Origin: Leptobrachium leishanense
Taxonomy: Eukaryota; Chordata; Amphibia; Anura; Megophryidae
Length of the DNA stretch: 64,000 nucleotides
NCBI GenBank assembly: GCA_009667805.1
Contig: CM019069.1
Location: 55,928,422-55,992,421, forward strand
Reading direction: 5' to 3'
Of this stretch, positions 1 to 12,863 are shown one piece after another. Within the stretch, counting starts at the first letter, position 1, and each line of letters begins with the position of its first letter. The notes below the pieces were generated by a model, which was not told the origin of the DNA, did not search any database, and saw only the letters and a program-made list of their open reading frames with translations. The position numbers and the translations under genes are program-made.

Positions 1-523
1 GGGTCATAAGCAAGAAGTGAATGTCACATGCAGGATATGATTGAAGTCAGATAGCTCAACTTATCCCGTTTTGAAAGCACAGAAAGTCCTTTATATTCTC
101 TTCACTTTATTGGGAAAGTAACAGAAAATAAAAGGTGTCTTGTGTGAAGAGAGTGCTTCTCTTGGTATGCTTTGTTAAGGGGAGAAGGTAAAAACAAGAT
201 GTAATCACCCAGTACAGAACAGGATCTTCACTCACATGCCTCTATGGTAGTGTCACATTTCAGCCCTGCACCCTGGTGGTGGAAGCAGGGATTCCTCTGT
301 TTGCTGGATTTCAGGCTCTGCAGACCATCTCCGTTGGGCTAATAGTCTGGGGTCACATGACCTGCTCAGCCCTATACATAGGGCCAGCATTACACTTAAT
401 CCTTGGATTAGGATAGTTTTATTCCTATTGAGTTCCTGCTCCCTGTATTGCTGGTTTGCATTCTGATATTCTCTGTGTATGACCCTTTGGCTCTGGTTTC
501 TGGATATTCTCAAGTCGGTCTCC
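1..523. other. Unassigned sequence
   Basis: No coding region, terminal repeat or tandem array that I recognise. The short open frames on both strands have no family motif. Confidence 0.4.
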
Positions 524-1678
524 TTAACCCCTTAAGGGCCACTGACGTACCCTGTACGTTCTGTCCTCGGGTCTCCCTTAGACCCGCGGACGTACAGGGT
601 ACGTCAGCGGCGCCTAATCCCCCTCCCGCCCGATACTCACCTCCCTCGCTGGATCCCTCAGCGATCTGGCAGGGAGGAAGCCTGCCCATGTGATTTACAT
701 GGGCAGGCGAGGCTGATGACGTCGCCACGCTGAGTGGTGACGTCATCAGCAGGCGTCCCCATGCAACCATTGCAGCTAGGAAGATGCTTTTTACACCGCT
801 GAAAAGGGGAGAGTGTATAGCATTAATTGTTTTGCCGCCGGATTACGTTTCGGCACCAATTGGCGCCAAAACGCGATTCGAACCTGGAGGGGGGCTGACA
901 TCTTGGATGTCAGCCAAGCCTCCAAGTCCCCCCCACCCACTGACAACCTCACCATATGTGTGAGGATGTCAGTGGGCCAGTTAACCATCTAGCTGCCATG
1001 TAGAGATAAGGGGATCCTAAGGATCCCCATATCTCCCGATCCATGGCAGCTAGATGGTCATATTTGACATCATTTGAAAGGCCTGATTATGGCCTTTCCA
1101 ATGATACCAAACAATGACCAGGTTTGGGTTAAAGAAATAAAATAAAAAAAAATAATAAAAAAATTAAATAAAATAAAAAATGTTTATTTTTAAAAAGTTT
1201 TTTTGTCTGGGGGGTTTAATTAAATAGGACCTAGGCTGTCATCTAAAAATAATTAGCACAAAATGGTCAGAATGAGCGCAGCGCACATAGGTGAACTGTC
1301 TCAGCAGTGAAGGGGTTAAAAAGCAAACGCATGTAAAAATTGGGTATTTCTAGTCTCGGGACCAAATTTTGAACCTATTTAGCCGGGGTCTTTTTGGGTG
1401 GTTGTAGATTTTGGGGATTAAATTACGAAAAAGTGTGTTTTTACCATTTTTTCCTCATATTTCATATTTTTTTTATAGTAAATTATTCGATATGATGGAA
1501 ATAATGGTATTTCTAGAAAGTCCATTTAATGGCGGGAAAAAGGGTGTATAATATGTGTGGGTTGAATAAACGAGTAAGAGGAAAATTTGACCTAAACACT
1601 AACAGCGCAGAAACGTAAAAACAGCAGCGGTCACTAAAAGACGGATTTGTGTAAACCGCCCGGTCACTAAGGGGTTAA
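524..1678 (-). mobile_element. TTAA-flanked piggyBac-like non-autonomous element, copy 1
   Basis: TTAA lies at both ends (524-527 and 1675-1678). The ends read CCCCTTAAGGGCC and, on the other strand, CCCCTTAGTGACCGGGCGG. TTAA target duplication is the signature of the piggyBac superfamily. The interior has perfect hairpins near 537-609 (GACGTAC arms), 679-707 and 713-747. An inner TTAA with a second terminus (CAGCAGTGAAGGGGTTAA) near 1298-1317 suggests that one TTAA element fused with the end of another. No transposase is present. The copy at 56739-57667 has the same structure in the opposite orientation. Confidence 0.75.
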
Positions 1679-3012
1679 AATAGATTCCTGTATTTTCGTG
1701 TATTGACCTGGATTGTCTTCTGACGATTCTGACTCTTGATCCCTGCTGTATGTTTGTCATACCCTGTATATGCAGTCTGTGTTCAGCTCATATTGCATGG
1801 TCTGTGATTTATGGAAGTTCTGCCCTGCAGGTTGCTGAATCCATTGTGTCTATCCCCAGTCCTGAAATCTGTCTTTAGATGAGAAATCATACTCAGTGCA
1901 GGGCTACCTCTTGTGCTTGTGTTCTGCACTATCTCTCTTGTTTTTGAGTTCTGTAAGTGTGTGCTGGATTCTGCTATAAGCAGCAAACATTTTACCTGCC
2001 CTCAAGGCTTCAAACTACACAGCCTAAAGGCCCCCCATCACCCTCTATAGGGGGTGCACCGTAACAAGTAGATTGAGGGATTGTCAGCTTGCAGAAGCAG
2101 GATATGGGGTTCGACCAAACTAACTATGTGCGTTAGATAGGGAGAGTGGACTAATCCATTTTAAGTAACAGCATAGGGGGAAAACAAATAAGGAATCTGG
2201 TTCCATGATAACAGTAGTGTGAGCTTCATATTGTCCTGTGGCCTCCATTGCCTTCATTGATTCTGTAATGCTTTGTAATTACGAAATATCAGATTTGGCA
2301 TATACTTAACCATTCCAAAGGATTTGCTTCATTTCATACACTTGGGTACTGAACTCATCCAAGGAGAATATAAATTGTACGGTTTCAATAGATTTTGCTG
2401 TGTATAAAGGTTGGATAATAAAAAAGCCTTTATTGTCCTGTTACAGTTGAAGCTGGTAGAAGAGCCAAACGTTTCACAGACACAGAATAATTATGAAATT
2501 GCATTTAAGGGGAATTCAGGAAATTTAAGGTGATGGTCTGGCCCATGCTTCTTGATGGATCCTAGAGAAAACAAGAGGTTTTTGCAAGAAATAAATTAAG
2601 AAATGATCGTATATTAGAAAGCACATTAAGTTCCCCATCTCAATATTAATATACAGGGGTATTCCCAAAGTATTGCTGACTCTTTGAATTTTCAGATTGC
2701 AGACTATAGTCAAGAATTGTGAACGCACACACACCTATTTCTTCGTAATCACGGTTTGTATCCTTATAGGATTTGACCAATCTACAGACCTTGAACTGTA
2801 TACTTACTTAAATTTCACTAAAATACTAACGTTTCTCAGTTTTGGATAGATCAGTTTTTAAGCTTTCTTGGCGATTCTCCAGATACATTGCTACAGGGTA
2901 GGCAGCTGTATGTTTAGCATATGTATAAAACGTTAGTTTCTCAGTTGGTTTTCTAGAGTTTAATGTCAATTTTTTTTTCTAAAGACAGGTTAACTGTTTT
3001 TCATACCATTTC
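1679..3012. other. Unassigned sequence
   Basis: AT-rich sequence with no terminal repeats, coding motifs or tandem arrays that I can identify. Confidence 0.35.
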
Positions 3013-3424
3013 TTAACCTCCCTGGCGGTGTTCCCGTGTGTGTCTCGGGGTTAAATTTGACCACTGAGAGCGGTAACCCTGAGACACACTCGGGCTGTAT
3101 ACATTACCTCTCTCTGTGCTCCCTCGCTGATCTCTGCAGTCTCCTCTGGCGATTGCAGCGTTTTACTTCCTGGATTCTTTCTCGCGAGGATGGAACCAGG
3201 AAGTAATGAGGGTTGCGATCGCCGGAGGAGGCAGCTGGGGACATCGAGGGATCGCAGGGAGAGGTAATGTATCCAGCGGCATCCCGAGTGTTGCTCGGGG
3301 TTACCGCTTCCAACATAGGAATTTAACTCCGAGCCACACTCGGGATGCCGCTGGGGGGTAAAAAAAAAAATAGACCGTTTTCAGCACAGAATTTTCTGAA
3401 GAAATAGACCGCCAGGGAGGTTAA
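3013..3424. mobile_element. TTAA-flanked MITE with CCTCCCTGGCGGT ends
   Basis: Flanked by TTAA at 3013-3016 and 3421-3424. The ends are matching inverted repeats (CCTCCCTGGCGGT at the left, ACCGCCAGGGAGG at the right). The 400-bp interior is GC-rich with internal inverted segments around GGTAATGTAT and ACTCGGG. No reading frame of interest. The size, TTAA duplication and TIR fit a piggyBac-type MITE. Confidence 0.8.
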
Positions 3425-4032
3425 TATTACATGTGTGCTAAGCCCAGCTCCAGAGATGAGGGTGCATGCATACTGTCACTTCCCCGTATGCCTTGATTTC
3501 ATTAAAGCTCTCAGCCCTTTTTATCTGAATGGCCCTCCCCAGCAGGGGGACTTCTCTGCAAGTACATGAGAATGCATCGAGTGACCAATAGGAAGGAGCA
3601 GAGGAACACCTCATGAAGTAGGATTCTGCTAGACTTGTTCACACAGCAAATTTCTTTTGTATGAATCAAATGGTTAAAAATGTCAAATGTTTGCTCAAAT
3701 GTTATTCTTGTAGATTATGCCTTGGGCATAGGGTGGTGGATACAGTCTTTGCAAGTGTCCATTCTCCATGCGCCACTCATGTGGGGAAGGGCTACAAAAA
3801 ATGAGGGGATCTAGACATGCGCATTGGGCTGGGATTAATAGTCATGGTGGGTGGACGTGTGCTCCCTCTGGGCCCTCCATTTGTGGTGGGTGGGGTCTTT
3901 TATTAAAAGGTGGGGGCATGCCATAGCACCTATACCCATAGGTACCAGATTTTGTTGGGGTCGTAAAAGACGTGGAGGTTGCACTTTTTTTCAGCTGAAC
4001 GAAAAACAAGTATTCACTAATTAATTAATTAA
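3425..4032. other. Unassigned sequence
   Basis: No recognisable element ends or coding motif. Confidence 0.35.
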
Positions 4033-4662
4033 CCTATTCAAAGAACACCGAACAGCAGTGAAAAGTTGTCGAAATGCCCTGCTTTTCAGTGGTTTCATTC
4101 GGCAGGTTTATTCAGGCGAATCCCATAGGCTTCAATGTTAAAAATATTCCTATTTTTATCAAATATCTAATAATCCGTTTATTATTTTAATCTGCCGTAA
4201 AAAGTCTCTTTATTTACTGATTATTTTTGTAGGCATTTTTCAGGATTTTTTCAGGAAAACTTTTTTCTGTTTTTTTTATAGCGGTTTTCCTTTTTTCTTT
4301 AACAGACCTTTATGTTATCATTCATAGGACCTTATATGTTAATTCCAGGCTTTTTCGTTCAGTAGTTTTTTTGCAAACCTCGTTTCAATTTTGATACTTT
4401 CAATTGTATTGTTTTTTTTACCTGTCCGGCAGCTTGTTGGCTGCATTTGGCGGCCCTCCGGTGGGTTTGTGGTGGATGTCTGGCGGGTTGGCGGCGGGCG
4501 GCGGGTTTGTGGCGGCATTCGGCAGCCGATTCCCTGCACTTCGGGCACCCTGCGGTGAATACTGAATTCACTGCAGGGTGGGGAAATTTGATTCCCAAAA
4601 GTGCAGGGAGTGAGAGAACACTAAAATGTCGACGACATTTCGGTGCTCTCTGAATAACCCCC
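4033..4662 (-). mobile_element. Harbinger-like non-autonomous element with TTATTCAGAGAG end
   Basis: The right end reads CTCTCTGAATAACCCCC and the left end CCTATTCAAAGAACACCG, which are inverted relatives of each other. The interior (poly-T tracts, TTTCATTCGGCAGG, CCCATAGGCTTCAATG) matches the element at 63136-64000 on the opposite strand and the outer element at 23685-33110. Small reading frames over the G-rich end are not coding. Confidence 0.65.
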
Positions 4663-4802
4663 AATATATTTCTTTATGAGACATGTATACAATTTAATGT
4701 TTTCTTTCAATTTATAGAAAATTAAAAAAGTTTCTGCTTTTTCTTTTTAAGGTTCTGCTATGTGGAAATAATTGGTGAAAGTTCCGAATCTTTCAATTTC
4801 AA

Positions 4803-5018
4803 GCTATGGAAGATGAGTAGTTTTAAGTCATCACTGCTCTGCGTGGAGAGAGTCTGTGGAGACATGGGTTCGATCCCAGCAAGAGCACCTCTCCAGTAAG
4901 TGTCCTTGGGCAAGACACCTAACGGTACATACTCGCCACCCAGGACATACTTGAAAACGAGAGAAATCTCAATGTATCCTTTCTGGTAAAATACTTTCTA
5001 AACATTTTTTAGATACAT
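4803..5018 (+). mobile_element. tRNA-derived SINE with L2-like LINE tail, copy 1
   Basis: A pol III B-box-like sequence GGTTCGATCCC lies near 4868-4878 in a tRNA-like head. The body reads AGTGTCCTTGGGCAAGACAC. The tail from about 4941 (CCCAGGACATACTTGAAAAC onward) is nearly identical to the 3' end of the L2-like LINE at 51548-51620. SINEs commonly share a tail with the LINE whose enzyme copies them. A second copy is at 12864-13078. Confidence 0.8.
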
Positions 5019-6790
5019 AAACGAGAAAATAAAAGTAAAACAAGGATTAGTTAGATTAAAAACAAAGGAAGGAAGGTATGTAGAAGAGGATAAAAGTCTC
5101 GCTGACTGCCTCAATGAATATTTTTGTTCAGTCTTTGCAGAAGAAAAGGAAGGAAATGGACCTCAGTTAGGAGGAAACACTAACGAGACATTTACATATC
5201 AGTTTACAGAGGAGGAGGTTCTACAGCAGCTGTCTAAAGTAAAGACAAATAAGTCAATGGGGCCTGATGAGATCCACCCTAAATTATTAAAAGAGCTCAG
5301 TGATGTAATAGCAAAACCGTTAACAGATTTATTTAACCAATCCTTGCTAACGGGAGTCGTCCCAGAAGACTGGAAATTAGCAAATGTTGTGCCCATTTAC
5401 AAGAAGGGTAGTAGGGAGGAATCGGGGAACTATAGGCCAGTTAGTCTTACGTCAGTAGTGGGGAAATTAATGGAAACCATGTTAAAGGAAAGGATTGTTG
5501 AACATCTAAAAACACATAGATTACAGGATCAGAAACAACATGGGTTTACCTCAGGGAGATCATGCCAAACTAATCTTATTGATTTTTTTGATTGGGTAAC
5601 AAAAGTAATAGACACAGGTGGTGCAGTAGACATTGCTTATTTAGATTTCAGTAAGGCTTTTGATACTGTTCCGCATAGAAGGCTTATCAATAAATTGCAA
5701 TCTTTGAGCTTGGATTCCAATATTGTTGAATGGATTAGGCAGTGGCTGAGTGACAGGCAACAGAGGGTTGTGGTAAATGGAGTTTATTCAGCGCAAGGTC
5801 TTGTTACCAGTGGGGTACCTCAGGGGTCAGTACTTGGACCCATTCTCTTTAATATTTTTATTAGTGATATTGCAGAAGGTATTAATGGAAAAGTATGTCT
5901 TTTTGCTGATGACACAAAGATTTGCAACAGGGTTGACGTTCCTGGAGGGATCAGCCAAATGACAAATGATTTAGGTAAACTAAAAAAATGGTCGGAGCTG
6001 TGGCAATTGAGTTTTAATGTGGATAAGTGCAAGATAATGCACCTGGGGCGTAAAACCCCAAGGGCTGAATATAGAATATTTGATACAGTGCTAACCTCAA
6101 CATCTGAGGAAAGGGATTTAGGGGTTATTATTTCAGAGGATCTAAGGGTAAGTAGTCAATGTAATAGAGCAGCAGGAAATGCTGGCAGAATGCTTGGTTG
6201 TGTAGGGAGAGGTATTAGCAGTAGGAAAAGGGAAGTGCTCATGCCACTATACAGAGCACTGGTGAGACCTCACTTGGAGTACTGTGTGCAGTACTGGAGA
6301 CCGTATCTCCAGAAGGATATAGACATCTTAGAGAGAGTTCAGAGAAGGGCTACTAAAATGGTGTATGGCTTGAAGGAGAAAAGTTACCAGGAAAGGCTTA
6401 ATGATCTTAACATGTACAGCTTGGAAAAAAGACGAGACAGAGGAGATATGATAGAAACATTTAAATACGTAAAGGGAATACACAAGGTAGAAGAAGGGAG
6501 TATATTTAAAAGGAAACAAAGTAGCAAAACAAGAGGACATAGTCTTAGATTAGAGGGGCAAAGGTTTAAAAGTAACATCAGGAAGCATTATTTTACTGAG
6601 AGGGTGGTGGATACATGGAACAGCCTTCCAGTTGAAGTGGTTGAGGCCAAAACAGTAATTGAATTTAAGCAAGCATGGGATAGGCATAAGGCTATCCTAA
6701 ACAAAAGATAAATCCAGGTTAAGTATCCATGTAATTGGGCAGACTAGATGGGCCGAAAGGTTCTTATCTGCCGACATTTTTCTATGTTTC
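5008..6790 (+). mobile_element. 5'-truncated CR1-type LINE
   Basis: The fragment starts next to the SINE tail, inside the region just upstream of the reverse transcriptase. It runs through the ORF into a short 3' UTR (GACTAGATGGGCCGAAAGG) that ends in the tandem motif TTCTATGTTTCTATGATTCT followed by A-rich sequence. That 3' repeat and the ORF motifs are typical of the CR1 clade. 5' truncation is the usual fate of LINE copies. Confidence 0.88.
5011..6711 (+). CDS. CR1 LINE ORF2, reverse transcriptase part (5'-truncated, frame open)
   Basis: Reverse transcriptase of a non-LTR retrotransposon, which would copy element RNA at a nicked genomic site. The frame is open from the element's truncated edge to a TAA at 6709-6711. 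There is no native start; the first internal Met is at 5257. Counting from that Met, NYRPVSLTS (about residues 58-66), LDFSKAFD (129-136), GVPQGS (186-191) and the FADD catalytic box (216-219) are in the expected order, followed by the thumb and C-terminal region. The endonuclease domain and ORF1 are missing. The open frame suggests a fairly young copy, but a truncated LINE with no promoter is not expected to be expressed. Domain identity is secure. Clade assignment rests on the ORF and the 3' tail. Confidence 0.85.
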   Translation, partial: RYINEKIKVKQGLVRLKTKEGRYVEEDKSLADCLNEYFCSVFAEEKEGNGPQLGGNTNETFTYQFTEEEVLQQLSKVKTNKSMGPDEIHPKLLKELSDVIAKPLTDLFNQSLLTGVVPEDWKLANVVPIYKKGSREESGNYRPVSLTSVVGKLMETMLKERIVEHLKTHRLQDQKQHGFTSGRSCQTNLIDFFDWVTKVIDTGGAVDIAYLDFSKAFDTVPHRRLINKLQSLSLDSNIVEWIRQWLSDRQQRVVVNGVYSAQGLVTSGVPQGSVLGPILFNIFISDIAEGINGKVCLFADDTKICNRVDVPGGISQMTNDLGKLKKWSELWQLSFNVDKCKIMHLGRKTPRAEYRIFDTVLTSTSEERDLGVIISEDLRVSSQCNRAAGNAGRMLGCVGRGISSRKREVLMPLYRALVRPHLEYCVQYWRPYLQKDIDILERVQRRATKMVYGLKEKSYQERLNDLNMYSLEKRRDRGDMIETFKYVKGIHKVEEGSIFKRKQSSKTRGHSLRLEGQRFKSNIRKHYFTERVVDTWNSLPVEVVEAKTVIEFKQAWDRHKAILNKR

Positions 6791-6973
6791 TATGATTCTA
6801 AAAAAAAAAAATTTGTTTGTTTTTCTCATGCAGAAGAAAATTGGACATTACATTCGTAATAAAACAGTGACTCCTTGTGGCGAGAAGTATAAATGGTGTC
6901 ATAAAGATTTCAAACTCTGCTGCAAACTAAATCAGATCTTGTGCAAATTTCCCAGAGCTGTAAAAGTCTATAG

Positions 6974-7111
6974 CAGGGCCGTCAAACTCATGCCCGTCCC
7001 CCAGATGTTGATATCTGCAAGTCCCAAAATTCTTTCATTGCAATAGATGGCCAGGAAATCATGGGTGTTGTAGTTCTGAAACATGTAGGGGGCTGGAGCT
7101 TGACAGCCCTA
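6974..7111. mobile_element. hAT MITE with 8-bp duplication GTCTATAG
   Basis: A 138-bp element with ends CAGGGCCGTCAA and, inverted, TAGGGCTGTCAA. It is flanked by exact 8-bp direct repeats GTCTATAG (6966-6973 and 7112-7119). An 8-bp duplication with CAGGG-type ends is the hAT signature. Confidence 0.85.
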
Positions 7112-7119
7112 GTCTATAG

Positions 7120-7794
7120 AGTTGGTAGGTTTACAATAACTCTGGTTAAGTTTACACCAGGGTTGGAATAGAGCTCTTGAAGTTGACCATCAGATTATTA
7201 TTTTGCTTTGTATCTTTCTGGAGGGAAACCATTCGGGTGCTGCTGAAGGGCTTGGCAGTGATTGATGCAAGAATAGGAGTGATACTGTATATTCAGCAGG
7301 CTTGGATTTGATAAATACCTTTTGTATTCTTTGTATGTTTTATCACTAATATGAGTCCAAAAATAAAATAATCCACAATATATCAATATATGGTGCCTTA
7401 ACTGTGTCATCTGGTCTTAATACATAGCCTTATCTGGGTATAAATGATGCTGACACCCCAGGAGTGTATTGGCTTCAAACTCCCTTGTATTCTGGGTAGC
7501 AGGACAGTACGTCTCTAAAACATCAAATACATAGGATAACAGGTAGATGTGTTAAGAATAAAACCCACTTACACAAACATTTACATTGGTAAAACCATAT
7601 ATATTTTTTAACCTTAGGGACTGTCAATTGAAGTCAAGGGGTCAAGTCAAATAGGAGCTCATGGGAACACAGTTCCTCCATCATTTTTCTTGAGGGAACG
7701 GACTTCCCATTGGTCCTACACCCTATTAAACTTAGATTTAGGTCTTCGACTCTAATCATATGTTTCCGAACAAATAAATGATTTAACATACATA
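7120..7794. other. Unassigned sequence
   Basis: No element ends or coding motif recognised. The Tc1 insertion site TA marks the right border. Confidence 0.35.
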
Positions 7795-7796
7795 TA

Positions 7797-9419
<1,623 letters not shown>

Positions 9420-9498
9420 TATCTCTGTAGTACATATCAAATTTGAGTGTGTGTTAGGGGTTGAGTACAAAATGAATGTTGGGGAGTTCCCACACTTT

Positions 9499-9628
9499 GG
9501 GCTGTATTACAAAGTTGGTGCTAATTTAGCCAGAGCTGTTGTAAAATTAGCAACTCCATAGACTATAATGGCTCTGGTAAGTTTACAACAGCTCTGGCTA
9601 AATTAGCACCAACTTTGTAATATTGCCC
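9499..9628. mobile_element. Foldback MITE, almost a perfect palindrome
   Basis: A 130-bp element. The left half (TGGTGCTAATTTAGCCAGAG) returns inverted at the right (CTCTGGCTAAATTAGCACCA), leaving only a short central loop. The ends are GGGC and GCCC, with a possible 3-bp TTT duplication. The size and ends fit the PIF/Harbinger-like MITEs elsewhere in the window. Confidence 0.75.
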
Positions 9629-9778
9629 TTTATTTTTTAAGTACTTGACACATGAGCACAAGTACACATCACATCTTTATTTATACCTCTCCATCCAAGT
9701 AAGCATATGGACAATTATATCCCTAAGGCAGTTAGGTGATATCAGCTCTAGGCTGAGGCCAAGCAGGTACCTGGAGAC

Positions 9779-10185
9779 AGGGCAGCCATCAGGGGGTGAC
9801 AGCCCATGACATGTTCAGGGGCTCAGTTGATCCAAGGGGCCCTTGCCAAACCCTATGTGCAACTTAGGTAAGGGCCCCTCCATGTCACCCAGAACTTATC
9901 AGCCAAGATACCAGCAATTTTCCCAGTCGGCCGCGGCATCTAGAGGCTGGTCAGAGCACTCTGGCTCATAACGGAGGGATCGAATATTATGATCTGCACA
10001 AGGGAACTCTTTTTATCTCCTTGCTGGACCGCCAGGGATTTAGCCCATTCCCAGTAAAATAAAGTTTGCAGAAAGAGGCAAAATATTACATTTTTAATTA
10101 GCTTACTGAAATGGGGAATTGACAGAAGGGGGGCCCTAAACAGTGGTTTAGTAAGAGGCCCCGTGAATTCTGATGGCAGCCATGA
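9779..10185. mobile_element. hAT non-autonomous element, duplication CTGGAGAC
   Basis: Exact 8-bp direct repeats CTGGAGAC lie at 9771-9778 and 10186-10193. The ends share the GGCWGCCATCAG motif in inverted orientation. The 407-bp interior has no transposase. Confidence 0.78.
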
Positions 10186-11217
10186 CTGGAGACATAGGTG
10201 AGTTCATGGGAGGGCAGTCTGGGAGATGAGGGCTCTGTTTGGTTGGGGATGACTTTAGGCACTATCACCTGCCTACAGCTAAAACAGGGGCGCTAAGGCT
10301 AGGGCGTGTGTGTACAACGGACGGACGTTCTGTCGGAAGATACTGTAGACATCACACAGACCGTTTTTTATAACGGATGTAGAAAAAGAGGGAAATAAGG
10401 GAAACGAAATGAATACGAAAAAGGATATGAAAAGGCATTTTGTGCATCAAGGTGCTGGACGTCGCAAATGCGCTGCGTATGACATCTCATCACTCACACA
10501 GAATGCTACGCAGACGTGATGGACGTGGCGTACTCTGCACATCCGTGTTAGCGGTTTTACGTTCTTGCCTAACTTGCGTCCGTTTGCCACGTGCGTTGTG
10601 CGTGCGCAGTTCGGTATGCACGTACTTCGTGTGTGGCAGTGGCGTAACTAGAAACCTGAGTGCCCTGGTGCGAGAATCCATGAAAGGGCCCCTCCCAAAA
10701 TCCGTATTTTTATTTTTTTCCCCCTTAAATATAAAAAGAGGGTACGCCATTTATATTAATTAGTTCAATTTAGGATTACCGGGGGGGGGGGTTTCAATAT
10801 GGTGGTGACCTGACACACTGCACATTATAGAGCTCCACAGCAATAAAACTCACAGTAATGTGTGGTGTGTATGAGTGTATCACAAAGCTCCACAGCAATA
10901 AAACTCCCTGCGGTGTGTATGAGCGTATCACAGCTCCAGAGCAATAAAACTCCCTGCGGTGTGTATGAGTGTATCACAGAGCTCCACAGCAATGAATCTC
11001 ACAGGAAGCACTGGGGTGTATGAGCAGGTACAGAATCCATAGCAAAGCCCTGAACCAGGCTTATCAGAGAGCCTGACTTGTATGCCTGCATGGGTATGGC
11101 ACACTGGCTGAGCCTGGCATACCCATGCCGCAGGAGCAAGAGTGATAAAACATGGGGGCATTTAAGGCTCCATATGGAAACAAAGTGACTGTAAGACAGA
11201 CAGGGGAGCCAGGCCCC

Positions 11218-11500
11218 CAGCTCACATGGGTATATTTGCCCCCAACTCACACATGGATATATTTGCCCCCAACTCACACATGGATATAATTGCCCCCAGC
11301 AGCTCACACATGGATATAATTTCCCCCAGCAGCTCACACATGGAAATAATTGTCCCCAGCAGCTCACACATGGAAATAAATAACTGCCCCCAGCAGCTCA
11401 CACATGGAGTTAATTGCCCCCAGCAGCTCACACATGGATATAATTGCCCTCAGCAGCTCACACATGGAAATAAATAATTGTCCCCAGCTCACATGGATGT
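11218..11500. repeat. Minisatellite, CAGCTCACACATGGATAT units
   Basis: About nine units of 28-36 bp built on CCCCCAGCAGCTCACACATG, with ATAATTG or AAATAAATAA between them. Overlapping small frames on both strands are by-products. The same core motif forms the array at 42160-42665 in a different element. Confidence 0.85.
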
Positions 11501-11672
11501 ATCGCCCCCAGACTGATCGTTGCATTCTTCGGGTCGTAGGGGCCACCTGCTCAGCACCAGCAGCTGACCGCCTCCTCCCACAGCCGGCCCGCACTTCCTG
11601 ACATCCCAGGCTGGAGTGTGCCGGGAGCCAGGGAACAGGCACTGCAGGGACACCGCCGCGGCGGTGCTGTAG

Positions 11673-11808
11673 CGTGCCTGCTCTGCTTCCCACATTCTAC
11701 TGGAGCAGGCGCACGTTACATTGGCGCCACCCCTCACTGCGTGACAGGGGGTGGCGCCAATGCAACGTGCGCCTGCTCCAGTAGAATGTGGGAAGCAGAG
11801 CAGGCACG
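11673..11808. repeat. Long inverted repeat inside the hAT element
   Basis: Arms of about 59 bp (11673-11731 and 11750-11808, containing CTTCCCACATTCTACTGGAG and its complement) around an 18-bp loop. They are nearly identical and could form a stable hairpin. Confidence 0.85.
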
Positions 11809-12013
11809 TGGACATGGCTGCGGGCACAAATGCTTGCCTGAGGCACTGAGCCCCCCTAAAGTGGCGGAATGCCAGGGCCCAGTCGCAAGTGTGACCGCTG
11901 CGACCCTGGTAGTTCCGCCACTGGTGTGTGGGTCTCCAATGCTCATGATTCTATGCTACGACAGACATTAAACTGTGCGGCGACATGGACATGATCACTG
12001 CATTCATCTGACA

Positions 12014-12472
12014 CGGGCCCAAGGGGAAATATTTGCAGTCGCAAATCTCCCCTTAGCTTCCCTGTTTTCCCAGTGGATTACGGGCAGGTGCTAAATCCAG
12101 CAGCCTGCCTCGTAACGGCAGCTAGCCTCCAGGATGCTCGAGGCAGTGCTAACGCACCATCGCGAGTGTCCCCTCCACGGAGTCCATAGGATTCCGTGGA
12201 GGCTTCTCCTGCTGGGTCACATGCCTCTTGCGAGATCCTGCAGGTCCAAACACTAATTACTAATTGCTTACACTTTCGCACCCCATATTAAGCATTGGGA
12301 GCATAAAGTATAGTAACTTCGCCCTAAAAAGCTCTAATACCAATGCACTAACAGGTTTTTTAACCGATTTAGATTGGGGTGATCTATACGGCACGCTATC
12401 TCCTCAATTATCCTAGCTCTAATGGTAGTTTACGTGAGCTCTAGCGCTAGTGTTAAGGAGGTGATAGGGCCC
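12014..12472 (+). mobile_element. Harbinger-like element fragment (5' end missing)
   Basis: The interior (GGAGTCCATAGGATTCCGTG, GCGAGATCCTGCAGG) and right end (GATAGGGCCC) match the elements at 19912-20642 and 34487-35195. The left terminal repeat is absent: the sequence begins inside the family, next to the preceding MITE. Confidence 0.6.
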
Positions 12473-12770
12473 TAGGAGCCTAAATTGCAAGGTCTGGCCT
12501 GGTCGTCAGCACTGCAGTAGTCAATGCTAATTGAATACAATTGCTTAGACAGTGAGGAGGGGATCGTCTCAAAAGTCATTATGTAACTGGCAATTTCTTA
12601 CATGGGCAAAGTGAGAATGGGTAGGAGACAGAGAAGTTATTAGCTGACAGTGAGAGAAAGGAGTGGGTAGTGATAGAAGTGGTCAAAGAGATCTTGGAAG
12701 GAGAAGGAGGCAATTGAGTAACAGAATAGGAGAGAGGAGCAAATATAAAAAAGAGAATATTTTCAATATA
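12473..12770. other. Unassigned sequence
   Basis: No recognisable feature. The TA at 12769-12770 is the left duplication of the Tc1 relic. Confidence 0.3.
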
Positions 12771-12863
12771 CAGTTAGGTCCATATATATTTGAACACAGG
12801 CACAATTTTAGTTTTTCAGGTATTTACCAAAACATATTCAAGCTATAGTTATATAATGAATAC

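Larger units (their letters stand above)
10637..11923. mobile_element. hAT non-autonomous element carrying a minisatellite
   Basis: The ends are CAGTGGCGTAACTAG and, inverted, CAGTGGCGGAACTACC. They are flanked by exact 8-bp duplications GTGTGTGG (10629-10636 and 11924-11931), a hAT hallmark. Inside, in order, are direct repeats with GAGCTCCACAGCAATAAAAC (about 10830-11000), a minisatellite (11218-11500) and a long hairpin (11673-11808). No transposase is present. The uninterrupted MITE at 16263-16731 shows the empty site. Confidence 0.9.
10297..12019 (+). mobile_element. MITE with ACGGACG repeats, split by a hAT element
   Basis: The left part (10297-10636) and right part (11924-12019) together match the intact copy at 16263-16731: ACAACGGACGGACGT, GGTGCTGGACGTCGCAAATG, and then TCATGATTCTATGCTACGAC after the gap. 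The gap is filled by the hAT element at 10637-11923. The right end merges with the next MITE fragment, so its border is approximate. Confidence 0.75.
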
